Below, piece by piece: positions 9,686 through 18,311 of a DNA stretch of 41,038 nucleotides. The stretch is taken from positions 1 through 41,038 of the forward strand of contig JADBYZ010000016.1 in NCBI GenBank assembly GCA_020402745.1, read 5' to 3'. The translations under genes and the position numbers were made by a program. Numbering within the stretch: the stretch's first letter is position 1; each line of letters starts with the position of its first letter. The notes below the pieces were generated by a model. The model saw nothing but the letters and a program-made list of their open reading frames with translations. It was not told the DNA's origin and did not search any database. Origin of the DNA: Phenylobacterium sp. Lineage in GTDB: Bacteria > Pseudomonadota > Alphaproteobacteria > Caulobacterales > Caulobacteraceae.

Positions 9686-10480
9686 ATGACCGACACTGCC
9701 GCACCGACCGCCGAGGCTACGGACTGGGCCGCCCTGTCGTCGGAACTCGAGCAGACCCTTCGCCTGCGCTCCATTCCCTTCGCGATGAAGATGTTCGAGC
9801 ACCGGGCGGACATGGAGGCCGTTCCCCGCATCCGTCGGCCCAGCGCCGTCCACACCCTGGACCAGGTGGTGGGCCAGGCCTCGCGCCTGGGATGGACGGT
9901 GGGCGTCACGGCTGACGACCTCGTGGGCGCCCAGTGCCGGGCTGTCGTGGGCCTGGGCGGCGCCAAGACCGACGACTGGCGCTCTGGCCGGCACATGCAG
10001 GGGGTCTGGTTCGAGGACGAGGCCGGCGCGGCGGCGCACCAGGCGGCCATGCACTGCGTCCCGGACGGCAGATTTGAGGCGCTGGCGGTTTCGCCCCTGG
10101 CCAGCGGCCGGCTGGGCGAGCCGGACATCGCCCTCTTCTATGCCACGCCCGGGGCGATGATGTACTTCATCAACGGCCTGCAGTGGTCAGGCTACAAACG
10201 CTTTGACTGGGGCGTGGTGGGAGAGTCCGCCTGCGCCGACTCCTGGGGCCGGGCCCTGACCACCCGGACGCCGAGCCTGTCCATCCCCTGCTTCGCCGAG
10301 CGGCGCTACGGCGGGGTCCTGGACGACGAAATGCTGATGGCGGCGCCGCCGGAGTTCCTGGTCAAGGCCCTGGTCGGCATGAAGACTCTGGCGCGCAATG
10401 GCTTCCGCTATCCCTTCCCGCAATACGGCGTGCAGCAGGACGTCCGCGCCGGGATGGCGGTGAGCTACGGCAAGGACTGA
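9686..10480 (+). CDS. DUF169 family protein
   Basis: A 264-residue protein of the DUF169 family, function not established. It is soluble by sequence, with no signal peptide or membrane segment. Features include the segment RSIPFAMKMFEH near the N-terminus and conserved cysteines (GAQCRAVVG, SIPCFAERR). The start at 9686 is chosen for the strong ribosome site GGAGGAGG 7 bases upstream; the longer open frame would run into the divergent transpeptidase promoter region. Its 3' end is 9 bp from the convergent small membrane protein gene. Confidence 0.85.
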   Translation: MTDTAAPTAEATDWAALSSELEQTLRLRSIPFAMKMFEHRADMEAVPRIRRPSAVHTLDQVVGQASRLGWTVGVTADDLVGAQCRAVVGLGGAKTDDWRSGRHMQGVWFEDEAGAAAHQAAMHCVPDGRFEALAVSPLASGRLGEPDIALFYATPGAMMYFINGLQWSGYKRFDWGVVGESACADSWGRALTTRTPSLSIPCFAERRYGGVLDDEMLMAAPPEFLVKALVGMKTLARNGFRYPFPQYGVQQDVRAGMAVSYGKD

Positions 10481-10489
10481 GGCTTCAGG

Positions 10490-10771
10490 TCAGGCCCGGC
10501 GGCGGAGGGCGTTAACGGCGAGGCCGCCGAGGGCGGCGGAGAGGCCGCCGGCGAGGATGCCCCCAAGCAGCATGCCGGACAGCCCGGGCAAGGCATCGAA
10601 GCCCGGGGAAAACGCCGCCACAAAGCCGGCGCCGCTGACGCCGCCCAGGGCGCCGAGAACGGCATTGCCCAAGGGACCGACGTCCGCTGACCGCACCAGG
10701 TGGGACGACATGCAGCCCCCGACGACGCCCCCGACGACGTGGACGATAAGGACCAGAAAGTCCGCACCCAT
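10490..10771 (-). CDS. Small hypothetical membrane protein
   Basis: A 93-residue protein with three hydrophobic segments: FLVLIVHVVGGVVGGC, a central alanine/glycine-rich segment, and MLLGGILAGGLSAALGG, ending in a basic tail (ALRRRA). The Gly/Ala-rich pattern resembles small stress-associated membrane proteins, but I cannot assign a family. The start at 10771 gives a clean N-terminal membrane segment; the ribosome site is weak. Convergent with DUF169. Function unknown. Confidence 0.65.
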   Translation of the reverse strand: MGADFLVLIVHVVGGVVGGCMSSHLVRSADVGPLGNAVLGALGGVSGAGFVAAFSPGFDALPGLSGMLLGGILAGGLSAALGGLAVNALRRRA

Positions 10772-10855
10772 CCGCCTGCCCCCGCAAAGGTGAATTCTGA
10801 GTAACCACGTTCCACAGCCGCGCCGCGAGGTCAATCTGACCTCACCGGTTTGTGA

Positions 10856-12259
10856 TCAGGCAAAGAGCCCCGCGTAGGTCCGCCGCAGAAGCGCCTTCTG
10901 GACCTTACCCATGGCGTTTCTGGGCAGGGCCTCCACGAAGACGACGCGCTTGGGAGTCTTGTACCCGGCGAGGCGGCCGCGCAGGGCGGCGATCAGAGCC
11001 GCCTCATCCCCCCGTCCCTCCACAACCGCCACTACACCCTCACCGAAGTCCGGATGCGGGATCCCGATGACCGCGCTCTCGCGGACGCCGGGCTGTTCGT
11101 CGAGGAGAAGCTCCACCTCCTTGGGATAGACATTGTAGCCGCCGGAGATGATCAGGTCTTTGGCCCGGCCCGAGATCCAGAGCCGCCCGTCAGCGTCCAG
11201 TCGACCCACATCGCCGGTGATGAAGAAGCCGTCGGCGGTGAACTCCTCGGCGGTCTTCTCCGGCATGCGCCAGTAGCCGGAGAAGACGCTGGGGCCGCGG
11301 ATCTCGATGACCCCGGTCTCCTCCCCGCCGCCGATCCGCAGGTCGACGCCCGGCAGGGGAAAGCCCACAGAGCCGGGCTTGCGCTCCCCCTCCAGGGGGT
11401 TGGTGGTGATGATCACCGCCTCGCTCATGCCATAGCGCTCCAGGATCCGGTGGCCGGTGCGGGTCTCGAAGGCCTCGAAGGCGCTTTCGAGCAGAGGGGC
11501 CGACCCGCTGATGAACAGGCGCATGTGGGCGGTCGCCTCCCGGGTCAGGCCCGGATGCGCCAGCAGGCGGGTGTAGAAGGTGGGCACGCCCATCATCACG
11601 GTGGCGCCGGAAAGGCGCTCCAACACCGCCGCCTCGTCAAAGCGGTTCAGCCAGACCATGGGACAGCCCGACAGGAAGGCGCAGTGCAGGGCCACGAACA
11701 GGCCATGGACGTGGAAGGTGGGCAGGGCGTGCAAGAGGACGTCGTCAGGGGTGAAGCCCCAGGCCTCGTGCAGGGCCAGGGCGTTGGCCGCCAGGGCGCC
11801 GTGGGTGAGCATGGCCCCCTTGGACCGGCCCGTCGTGCCGCTGGTGTAGATGATCGACGCCAGGTCGTCGGCGCCCCGGGGCTCGATCCGGGGATCCGGC
11901 GCCAGATCCCAGGCCCCGGCCACGAAGCCTTGGGCATCCTGGATGAAGATGGCCGGCTTGGCGTCGTCGAGGAAGTACTGGACCTCTGACGGGGTGTAGG
12001 CCGCGTTCAGCGGCAGGAAGACCGCGCCGACCTTCAGGACGGCGAGGTAGATCACCACCGCCTCGACCGACTTCTCCACCTGCAGGGCGACCCGGTCGCC
12101 GGGCTGGACCCGCGCGGCGCGCAGGGCGGCGGCGGTCCGGGCCGCCAGGGTCTCGAGGTCGCCATAGGAAATGTCGTCGGCGCCGGGCTGGCGGAAGACC
12201 GGCCGTGTCCGGTCGGCCGGAAATCCCGAGGCCAGCAGGCTGAAAAGGTTCCCGGACAT
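10856..12259 (-). CDS. matB: Malonyl-CoA synthetase (MatB-like acyl-CoA ligase)
   Basis: A 467-residue ANL-superfamily enzyme that would join malonate (or methylmalonate) to CoA with ATP. The AMP-binding P-loop YTSGTTGRSKGAM lies near residues 138-150, then ALPTFHVHGLF, the aromatic/adenine motif ERYGMSE, the hinge Asp region ITGDVGRLDADG, and the C-terminal catalytic Lys region (PRNAMGKVQK). The segments LFISGSAPLLE and SVGFPLPGVDLR match MatB proteins closely as I recall them. It is about 35 residues shorter than Rhodopseudomonas MatB (about 500). The start at 12259 matches the MatB N-terminus (xxNLFxxL). It stands alone, next to a repeat cluster; no malonate transporter or decarboxylase is in view. 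Confidence 0.87.
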   Translation of the reverse strand: MSGNLFSLLASGFPADRTRPVFRQPGADDISYGDLETLAARTAAALRAARVQPGDRVALQVEKSVEAVVIYLAVLKVGAVFLPLNAAYTPSEVQYFLDDAKPAIFIQDAQGFVAGAWDLAPDPRIEPRGADDLASIIYTSGTTGRSKGAMLTHGALAANALALHEAWGFTPDDVLLHALPTFHVHGLFVALHCAFLSGCPMVWLNRFDEAAVLERLSGATVMMGVPTFYTRLLAHPGLTREATAHMRLFISGSAPLLESAFEAFETRTGHRILERYGMSEAVIITTNPLEGERKPGSVGFPLPGVDLRIGGGEETGVIEIRGPSVFSGYWRMPEKTAEEFTADGFFITGDVGRLDADGRLWISGRAKDLIISGGYNVYPKEVELLLDEQPGVRESAVIGIPHPDFGEGVVAVVEGRGDEAALIAALRGRLAGYKTPKRVVFVEALPRNAMGKVQKALLRRTYAGLFA

Positions 12260-12327
12260 GGCTCCACTCCCCCGACGATCTCCGGGCGGTAGCACGCTGG
12301 TCAAGGACGCCCAACCCCTTCCAGTTC

Positions 12328-12551
12328 CCACGGCGGCTCCCCCTGGGAGGCGCCCGGAGGGGGTCAACGGCCCCTCAGCTGACCCCCTCACCGACCTGCG
12401 GTCGGAGCTCCCCCTTGGGGGAGCAATGGGCTTCTTAATTCCTCCCCCCAGGGGGAGGTGGACCGCGCAGCGGGACGGAGGGGGTCAACGGCGGCTCGGC
12501 TGGCCCGCTCACCTGCCTCCGGCGGGAGCTCCCCCCTTGGGGGAGCAATCA
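12328..12551. repeat. Palindromic intergenic repeat cluster
   Basis: The gap 12260-12687 is filled by repeat units. 12381-12429 is the inverted form of the 161-209 unit (GACCCCCTCACC ... GGGGGAGCAATGG), and a diverged second unit ends near 12549. Between them is the partner module, a CCCCCCAGGGGGAGGTGG palindrome followed by GGAGGGGGTC. The arms can fold into several strong hairpins between the divergent genes on either side. No gene is seen in this gap. Confidence 0.78.
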
Positions 12552-12687
12552 GGCGGTTCAGTTCACCACCGGCCCAAAGGGCGCGTCGGACGAGGGCGAC
12601 AGCTGCTGGAGCGCGGTCGCGGCGGATTGACAGACGACCAGGCCGCCGGTCTTTTGGCGCCCTCAAGGTTGAGACCAGGAGTGGGTG

Positions 12688-13485
12688 ATGGAGATCGTGA
12701 CGGTTCTGGCGGTGAACGCGGCGATCTCGGCCGTCGTCTTCCTGGGGCTCTGGCGCTATGCGGTCGCCAAGCAGGATCCCAGCTTCATCGACGGCTGGTG
12801 GGGCGCCGGCATGGTGCTGATCGCCGTGACCACCTACCTCCAGTCGCAGGGCGGCGACCATGCCCTGGTCCTGACCCTGCTCTGCGCCGCCTGGGGCCTG
12901 AGGTTGGGTTACCACCTATTCCGCCGCTGGCGCCGCGAAGGCGCGGACCGCCGCTACTCCCGCATGATGGCGGACGCCAAGGAAGAGAAAGGTTGGAGCT
13001 TCGCCAAGGCCAGCCTGATCTATGTCTTCTCCCTCCAGGCCGTCATGCAGTTCATCGTCAGCCTTCCCATCCAGCTCGGCCAGCTGTCCGCCCCCGCGGC
13101 CCTTGGCCCGCTGGCCTGGGCCGGCGTCCTGGTGGCGGTGGTCGGCATCCTGTTCGAGACCATCGGCGACGCCCAGCTGGAGCGCTTCAAGGCCAACCCG
13201 GAGAACGCCGGCAAGGTGCTGGACACCGGCCTGTGGCGCTATACCCGCCACCCCAACTATTTCGGCGACGCCTGCGCCTGGTGGGGCATGTACCTGGTGG
13301 CCGCAGAGACGGGGCTGCTGGGCGCCCTGTCCATCGTCGGCCCGATCGTCCTGACCTTCCTGCTCACCCGCTGGAGCGGCGTGCCCACCACCGAGGGCCA
13401 CATGCGCCGCAAGAAGCCGGACTATGAGGCCTATGTGGCGCGCACCTCGGGCTTCATTCCCATGCCGCCGAAGCGCGGGAGCTGA
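12688..13485 (+). CDS. DUF1295 membrane protein (steroid 5-alpha-reductase-like fold)
   Basis: A 265-residue integral membrane protein of the DUF1295 family, related to steroid 5-alpha reductases and isoprenylcysteine methyltransferases. About six membrane segments are visible. The C-terminal signature GLWRYTRHPNYFGD and the later WSGVPTTEG ... RKKPDYEAY are diagnostic. A GTG three bases upstream could also serve as start; the ATG at 12688 is preferred because AGGAG is 6 bases away. The last 32 bp overlap the end of the convergent carotenoid oxygenase gene. Substrate is unknown. Confidence 0.88.
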   Translation: MEIVTVLAVNAAISAVVFLGLWRYAVAKQDPSFIDGWWGAGMVLIAVTTYLQSQGGDHALVLTLLCAAWGLRLGYHLFRRWRREGADRRYSRMMADAKEEKGWSFAKASLIYVFSLQAVMQFIVSLPIQLGQLSAPAALGPLAWAGVLVAVVGILFETIGDAQLERFKANPENAGKVLDTGLWRYTRHPNYFGDACAWWGMYLVAAETGLLGALSIVGPIVLTFLLTRWSGVPTTEGHMRRKKPDYEAYVARTSGFIPMPPKRGS

Positions 13486-14941
13486 AGCCCGGGATCATCT
13501 CAGGCCCCGCCCAGAAGGCGTGGGTCCCGCTGGAGATCTTGTGCGGCAGGGCGATCCGGCAGACCGGGCCGTCCTCGATGCGCTGGGCGTCGATGAGGAC
13601 GCACTCCGAGGCCTGTCGGTTCTCGTCGATGAGAAAGCTGACCAGGTAGCCGTCGTCCTCGGCGGTCGCGCCCCTGCGCGGGGCGAAGGGCGCCTCGCTG
13701 GCGAAGACGCCGGCGGGTAGGCGGTATTCCCAGGACGCTCCGGTCTCCAGGTCCGACTTCACGAAGCCGTTGAACAGGAACCAGCCCGGCTCGGGCAGGG
13801 TGGAGTAGGCATAGCGGTGGCGACGGCCGGCGTAACGGCCGTTGATCATGCCGAACTCCATGATCCGCGGGTCCAGCCTCTCCTCGCGGGTCGAGCCGTC
13901 ACGCAGGTTGAAGCGCCAGCGGTGCAGGTGCGGCCGGAAGCTCATCTCGTCCAGGTAGGCCATCATATGGCCGAAGCCGGGAGGCGCGTCCGCCCTCGGC
14001 GGGGGCATGGGTTCATCCTGGAAATAGCCGTCCAGGACCACCTCATCGCCGTCCTCGTAGGCGTTCAGCCAATGCAGGACATAGGTCGGCGCGGCCTCGA
14101 ACCAGCGCGGCTCGCCCCCCTCACGGGGCAGGATGGCGAAGCGGCTGGGCAGGCCCTCGTGCAGCCGGACGGCGTGGATGTCCCGGGCCAGGAGGTCGGC
14201 GTCCCAGAAGACCGGCAGGTCGTTCAGGATCACGAAGCGCTCGGTGAAGGCCATGTCATGCGGCAGGCGCGGCCCGGGGATGTCGATGGGCTGGAGCACC
14301 TTGAGCCGGTTGTCCGGCCCCACCAGGCCATAGTGCAGGTAGGGGGCGTGCTTCGAATAGTTGAAGAACATCAGCTCGCCGGTGTGCTCGTCCACCTTGG
14401 GATGGGCCGAGATGCCGTCGATGGGGGTCCAGCCTTCGACGCCGAGGGTGTCCAGGGTCACCGGGTCCAGCCGATAGCCCTCGCCGCACTGATAGAAGGT
14501 CGACAGGGCCGTTCCAGCGTGGACGACGATGTCGGTCGAGGACGAGTCCTTCAGGGCGCCATGGGCGCCAAAGCCCGGCCGCTTCGCCAGCTGGACGGGA
14601 TCGGCAAGGCCGCCCCAGAGCGACCCTCCGGCTTCCTGCTCCGCCCGGAAGCCGCGGGTACGGACGAAGCGGTTGGCGTAGCTGGCCCGGCCGCCTCGGA
14701 AGACTATCCGGTGGATCATCCCGTCCCCGTCAAAGGGGTGGTAACGCCCCAGGGGCTCGTGGACGGGGTTCTCGGTGTTGCGAAGGTAGACGCCCTCGAT
14801 GTCCTCCGGGATTCGCCCCTCCAGGAGCTCCGGGTCCGGCAGGTCGACCTCCTCATGGAGCGGCGTCCAGGCCCCGGTCATGTAGGGGTGGCGGGTCTCG
14901 CCAAGGGTTGTCACGACGGGCGGCTGTCGACGGAGGGGCAT
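13454..14941 (-). CDS. Carotenoid oxygenase family protein (RPE65/lignostilbene dioxygenase type)
   Basis: A 495-residue non-haem iron dioxygenase that would cleave a C=C bond of a carotenoid or stilbene-like substrate. The N-terminus has the family segment IEGVYLRNTENPV and RYHPFDGDGMIH. Candidate iron-ligand histidines sit in ISAHPKVD, LPHDMAF, VLHWLNAYE and the C-terminal SGTHAFW. A ribosome site GAGG lies 7 bases before the start. No signal peptide. Its 3' end overlaps the DUF1295 gene by 32 bp. Family is firm; substrate cannot be told. Confidence 0.88.
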   Translation of the reverse strand: MPLRRQPPVVTTLGETRHPYMTGAWTPLHEEVDLPDPELLEGRIPEDIEGVYLRNTENPVHEPLGRYHPFDGDGMIHRIVFRGGRASYANRFVRTRGFRAEQEAGGSLWGGLADPVQLAKRPGFGAHGALKDSSSTDIVVHAGTALSTFYQCGEGYRLDPVTLDTLGVEGWTPIDGISAHPKVDEHTGELMFFNYSKHAPYLHYGLVGPDNRLKVLQPIDIPGPRLPHDMAFTERFVILNDLPVFWDADLLARDIHAVRLHEGLPSRFAILPREGGEPRWFEAAPTYVLHWLNAYEDGDEVVLDGYFQDEPMPPPRADAPPGFGHMMAYLDEMSFRPHLHRWRFNLRDGSTREERLDPRIMEFGMINGRYAGRRHRYAYSTLPEPGWFLFNGFVKSDLETGASWEYRLPAGVFASEAPFAPRRGATAEDDGYLVSFLIDENRQASECVLIDAQRIEDGPVCRIALPHKISSGTHAFWAGPEMIPGFSSRASAAWE

Positions 14942-15039
14942 GGCGGACCTCGGCGGAACTTCAGGAGCCCCCAGACTAGGACGGATCCATCACCTGCGCA
15001 TCCAGATCCTGGAGCCGGCGACCGGCCCGCCCGGCGCCA

Positions 15040-15150
15040 CAGTCCCCCTTGGGTGGGCTTTGTCCGAAGCGCTGTGAAGGGATCAGCTGTGCCGCCGTTG
15101 ACCCCCTCCGGCCCGCTGCGCGGGCCACCTCCCCCTGGGGGGAGGAATTG
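15040..15150. repeat. Degenerate palindromic intergenic repeat
   Basis: A partial and diverged copy of the intergenic repeat family: AGTCCCCCTTGGG, then GACCCCCTCCGG ... GCGGGCCACCTCC and CCCTGGGGGGAGGAATT. It fills most of the gap between the carotenoid oxygenase start and the zinc-ribbon gene. Confidence 0.65.
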
Positions 15151-15183
15151 GAAGCGGCGGTGACTGTCGGGGTCTGGAGCGCT

Positions 15184-15516
15184 TCAGTGGCGCATGGGCC
15201 GGGCCCGCAGGCGGGTGGGCGGCGGGGTCTGGCGGAAATCCCCGGCGATGCCGATGCGGGCGTTGCAGCCGGGGCAGCGGACCACCTCGTCATCCGGCCC
15301 TTCGGCGGGGGGATCGAAGAAGGCGCCGCAGGGCTTGCACTTCCAGCCGTGGGAGGGCCGCTCGACAGGCTTCGACTCCTTGGGCGGCCGGGGCGAGCGG
15401 AATGGGCGCGGCTTGTCTGTCCGCAGCGGCGTCAGCGGCTGAGGTCCGAGGGGGCGGGTGACCTGGACGCCGGGCTTCAGGCTCAGGGTCCGGCGCTTGG
15501 GAGGGTCCTCGGTCAT
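15184..15516 (-). CDS. Small zinc-ribbon protein, function unknown
   Basis: A 110-residue protein with a basic, proline-rich N-terminal half and a C-terminal zinc-ribbon-like pair of knuckles: KCKPCGAFF and VRCPGCNARIG (CxxC-x18-CxxC). No other domain is recognised. The start at 15516 avoids overlap with tRNA-His, which is transcribed from the same strand just upstream; the open frame otherwise runs through the tRNA. It could bind nucleic acid, but that is only inferred from the basic charge and knuckles. Confidence 0.65.
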   Translation of the reverse strand: MTEDPPKRRTLSLKPGVQVTRPLGPQPLTPLRTDKPRPFRSPRPPKESKPVERPSHGWKCKPCGAFFDPPAEGPDDEVVRCPGCNARIGIAGDFRQTPPPTRLRARPMRH

Positions 15517-15566
15517 GGCCTTGCCGGATCTGCACCGGCCCCCAGGGCCGGCATTGACGTCCGCGA

Positions 15567-15643
15567 TGGTACCGCCTCCCCGGTTCGAACGGGGGACCTC
15601 TAGAGCCACAATCTAGCGCTCTAACCAACTGAGCTAAGGCGGC
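15567..15643 (-). tRNA. tRNA-His (anticodon GTG)
   Basis: A 77-nt cloverleaf with encoded CCA. Acceptor GCCGCCT pairs with AGGCGGT (G1:U72 wobble), anticodon arm CTAGA-TTGTGGC-TCTAG, T arm CCCCG-TTCGAAC-CGGGG, discriminator A73. The base at -1 is C, so the usual G-1 of tRNA-His is not encoded. Loss of G-1 together with A73 is known for many Alphaproteobacteria. Confidence 0.95.
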
Positions 15644-15732
15644 GCATCGCGGAGGCTAGCTTCTAGTCGGCGCAGGGACGTCGATCAAGCGGCGGCTTGG
15701 GTCCCCTACGACAAAGGGGGAGACCACCCACG

Positions 15733-15762
15733 AAAAAGCCCCGGAGGCGGACCCCCGGGGCT
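15733..15762 (-). terminator. Rho-independent terminator of exbB-exbD-tonB
   Basis: On the minus strand AGCCCCGG and CCGGGGCT form an 8-bp stem around a 10-base loop, followed directly by TTTTT. It lies 24 bp past the tonB stop, a textbook position. Confidence 0.9.
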
Positions 15763-15785
15763 CATCCGTAACCCATTCCTGATCC

Positions 15786-16475
15786 TCAGTCCTTGGGGAG
15801 CCGGAAACTCAGCGGAATGCGGACCGTACCGCCTTCCACAGGAGCGCCGTCCTTGGTCTGGGGACGCATCTTGAACAACCGGGTCATCCGCATCGCGGCC
15901 GAGCCAAAGTCCTGGTCCGCAGGGCTTTCCGACAAGATCGAGCAGCCTTCCAGCAGCCCCTTGGCGGTGACCTTACAGCTCAGGGTGACGCTGCCTTCCA
16001 CCTCCATCCGCTGGGCGCGGTCGGGATAAAAGCGGGCGATATCCTCACCCGAGGGTCTGCGGGCCCAGTCGGCGTTGGTGATCACCGACGGACGCGGCGG
16101 CTCCGGCGCAGGCGCCGGGGGCTTCGGCTCCTCGATCCGCTTCTCAACCGGCGGAACCGGCAGGGGCGGAATGGTCGGAGCGTTCGGCACCGCAACCGGC
16201 GGACGCGGCTGCAGCTTGGGCGGCGGCGGCGGCGGCGTATTCGGGGGCGGCGGCGGAGGCGGCGGAGGCGGAGCCATCGGCTTGATGATCTCCACGTCCG
16301 TCACGTCGTCCGAGAACTCCCGGATCTCGAGCTCAAAGCGCTGCTTCCAAAGCACGAAGCCAAGGAAGACATGGAGCACGAGGGCCACAAGGCCAGCGAT
16401 CCAGTAGCCCCTGCCCCGCTTCGGCGGCGGGACGTCGAAAGGATTTCGCAGGGGGTGGGTGATGTCTTCAGCCAT
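15786..16475 (-). CDS. tonB: Energy transducer TonB
   Basis: A 229-residue inner-membrane protein that passes proton-motive-force energy from ExbB/ExbD to TonB-dependent outer-membrane receptors. A short cytoplasmic part is followed by one membrane helix (GYWIAGLVALVLHVFLGFVL), a very proline-rich periplasmic spacer with runs of ten and six prolines (about residues 65-135), and a C-terminal TonB domain (GSVTLSCKVTAKGLLEGC, then MRMTRLFKMRP). It is the last gene of an exbB-exbD-tonB operon, 10 bp after exbD, and is followed by an intrinsic terminator. Confidence 0.93.
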   Translation of the reverse strand: MAEDITHPLRNPFDVPPPKRGRGYWIAGLVALVLHVFLGFVLWKQRFELEIREFSDDVTDVEIIKPMAPPPPPPPPPPNTPPPPPPKLQPRPPVAVPNAPTIPPLPVPPVEKRIEEPKPPAPAPEPPRPSVITNADWARRPSGEDIARFYPDRAQRMEVEGSVTLSCKVTAKGLLEGCSILSESPADQDFGSAAMRMTRLFKMRPQTKDGAPVEGGTVRIPLSFRLPKD

Positions 16476-16485
16476 GCTCCACCCC

Positions 16486-16923
16486 TCAGTCCTTCTTGTC
16501 TTCGCCGACGAGGGCGACGCTGTAGAAGCCGTTATCCTGGAGCGTGTTCATCACGCCCATGAAGTCGCCATACAACACGTCCTTGTCGGCGCGGATGTAG
16601 ATCCGCTCTTTCTCGGGGCTCCGCTTGTCACCCAGCTGGATGCGCAGCGTGTCCCCGAGCTCAGCCAGGTCGGTGCTGTAGTCCCCAATGAAGAGACGGC
16701 CGCCTGGCTGGATCGAGATGTAGACCGGCTTGGGAGGATTTGTGGCCGGTTTTGCAACCGCGTTCGGAAGAGCGATCTTCACGTTCACCGCCGCCAATGG
16801 CGCCGCCACCATGAAGATGATCAGGAGAACCAGCATGACGTCCACGAAGGGCGTTACATTGATCTCGCTGTTCTGCTCTACCGAGTACTTGCCACCCCCA
16901 GAACCTGAGAGTTTGGCTCCCAT
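16486..16923 (-). CDS. exbD: Biopolymer transport protein ExbD
   Basis: A 145-residue inner-membrane subunit of the ExbBD proton-driven motor. The single membrane helix follows the signature EINVTPFVDVMLVLLIIFMV, which contains the essential proton-carrying Asp. The periplasmic domain follows (YISIQPGGRLFIGD, IYIRADKDVLYGDFM). It starts 5 bp after exbB and 10 bp before tonB, so the three are translated from one message. Confidence 0.95.
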   Translation of the reverse strand: MGAKLSGSGGGKYSVEQNSEINVTPFVDVMLVLLIIFMVAAPLAAVNVKIALPNAVAKPATNPPKPVYISIQPGGRLFIGDYSTDLAELGDTLRIQLGDKRSPEKERIYIRADKDVLYGDFMGVMNTLQDNGFYSVALVGEDKKD

Positions 16924-16928
16924 CTGGA

Positions 16929-17831
16929 TCAGGCCCCCTTGTCGAGCTGCCGCGAAAGGCTGTTCATCAGTTCAGCAACGAACGACTCCGTACGACCGCC
17001 AAAGGTCGAAAGTCGGGTCTGGAAGTAGTTGTAGAAGATCGCGGCGGGGATGGCGGCGAAGAGGCCGATACCCGTGGCCAGGAGCGCCTCGGCGATGCCG
17101 GGGGCCACAACAGCCAGATTGGTGGTGTTCGTGTTCGCAATGCCGATGAACGAGTTCATGATGCCGTAGACCGTGGCGAACAGACCGATGAACGGGCCGG
17201 ACGAGGCGGTCGAGGCCAGGAACTGCATGCCCGCCGAGAGCCGCGCGCCGAGGGTCGCCTGAACGGCGCTGATGGCCGCCTCAGCCCGGTGCAGGGTGGT
17301 CTCGCGGTGCTCGCCCGAAACCTGCAGGCCCGCCTGCCGAGACAGCTCGACTTCCTGGATCGCCGCAGACGCCATATCAGCGAGCGGGTTGCCGGCGAAG
17401 TCCTCAGAAGCGGCCACACGGCCCACCTCGGAATAGTTCCTGGCGGTCCGGAAGGCCTCCATAAAGGCGGTCGCGGTCTTGTTGAGGCTGTTGAACTCGA
17501 TGATCTTGGTCACCAGCAGGAACCAGGAATAGATCGAGGCGAGGATCAGGCCGATCATCACCGCCTTCACGACGGGCACGGCCATCATGAACATGCCCGT
17601 GACGGTCAGCTTGCCGGCGTTCTCGATCTGCGGGGGATCTTCGGCCACGGGAGCCGCAACCGGATCAGCCGGGGCGGCGGCGGGAGCGGCGGCGTCGGCG
17701 GGAGCCGCAGCGGCCGGCGCGGCGGCTTCGGCAGCGGGCGCGGGCGCCTGAGCGAGAGCCGGAGCGCTCGCCATAAGCGCCATGGCGCCAAGGAGAGCGA
17801 TGAAGGGAGTCTTGAGCTTGTTGTCGATCAT
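16929..17831 (-). CDS. exbB: Biopolymer transport protein ExbB (MotA/TolQ/ExbB family)
   Basis: A 300-residue inner-membrane protein that forms the pentameric stator around ExbD. An N-terminal signal-like segment ending in ASAPALAQ is followed by an Ala/Pro-rich periplasmic stretch, as in long ExbB variants. Three membrane helices follow, with the family core GPFIGLFATVYGIMNSF and IAEALLATGIGLFAAIPA. The start at 17831 gives a sensible signal peptide; the upstream AGGA is weak and about 11 bases away. It is the first gene of the operon; its promoter should lie in 17832-18300. Confidence 0.93.
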   Translation of the reverse strand: MIDNKLKTPFIALLGAMALMASAPALAQAPAPAAEAAAPAAAAPADAAAPAAAPADPVAAPVAEDPPQIENAGKLTVTGMFMMAVPVVKAVMIGLILASIYSWFLLVTKIIEFNSLNKTATAFMEAFRTARNYSEVGRVAASEDFAGNPLADMASAAIQEVELSRQAGLQVSGEHRETTLHRAEAAISAVQATLGARLSAGMQFLASTASSGPFIGLFATVYGIMNSFIGIANTNTTNLAVVAPGIAEALLATGIGLFAAIPAAIFYNYFQTRLSTFGGRTESFVAELMNSLSRQLDKGA

Positions 17832-18311
17832 CTGTCGCCAGTTCCTGGTTGGTCTAGCACGTTTGGACCTAAGGGTCGTCACGCGAGAGCGTCTCTACCC
17901 CAAATTGATTGGCCCGCCGCTCCGAAGGGGCCGGATCCGGTTCCCGGATTCAGCCCAGCCGACGCGATAGAGCCGCTTTCGCTAACCCGACCCCTGACAC
18001 CGCCAGGAACCCGACCGGGTCCCGACGCCGTCCTGAACTCGAGTACGGCGCCGCCGACCCGAAGGCAGCTGCACCTTACGGACAAGTTAGACTTGCCGCA
18101 AAGGTCCTTTGGCAACCCCTTATTGTTCGGTCAAGTAGAATAGGCGGCGGGGAGCGTCCATCGGACAGCGATCTGGGGATCCGGATGGCCCGCGGGCATC
18201 GGGATGACGGCCGGATGACGCCGGCATGAAGTTCCTGAGACACCTCCTCCAACGGAATGCATTGTCCTGCATCCTCCTTCAGGCCACGGTGTCGCGTTTG
18301 CGGAGCCCGGC
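17832..18311. other. Intergenic region upstream of exbB
   Basis: About 480 bp with no convincing gene on either strand. It should hold the exbB promoter (leftward) and possibly one for the small secreted protein (rightward). A dyad TTGCCGCAAAGG-T-CCTTTGGCAA lies at 18093-18115 and is the only symmetric element I noticed. Confidence 0.5.
18093..18115. promoter_or_regulatory. Imperfect dyad upstream of exbB, possible operator
   Basis: TTGCC and GGCAA flank AAAGG and CCTTT with one extra GC step on one side. It lies about 260 bp before exbB. Its length and symmetry fit a repressor site, but I cannot match it to a known regulator. Confidence 0.25.
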
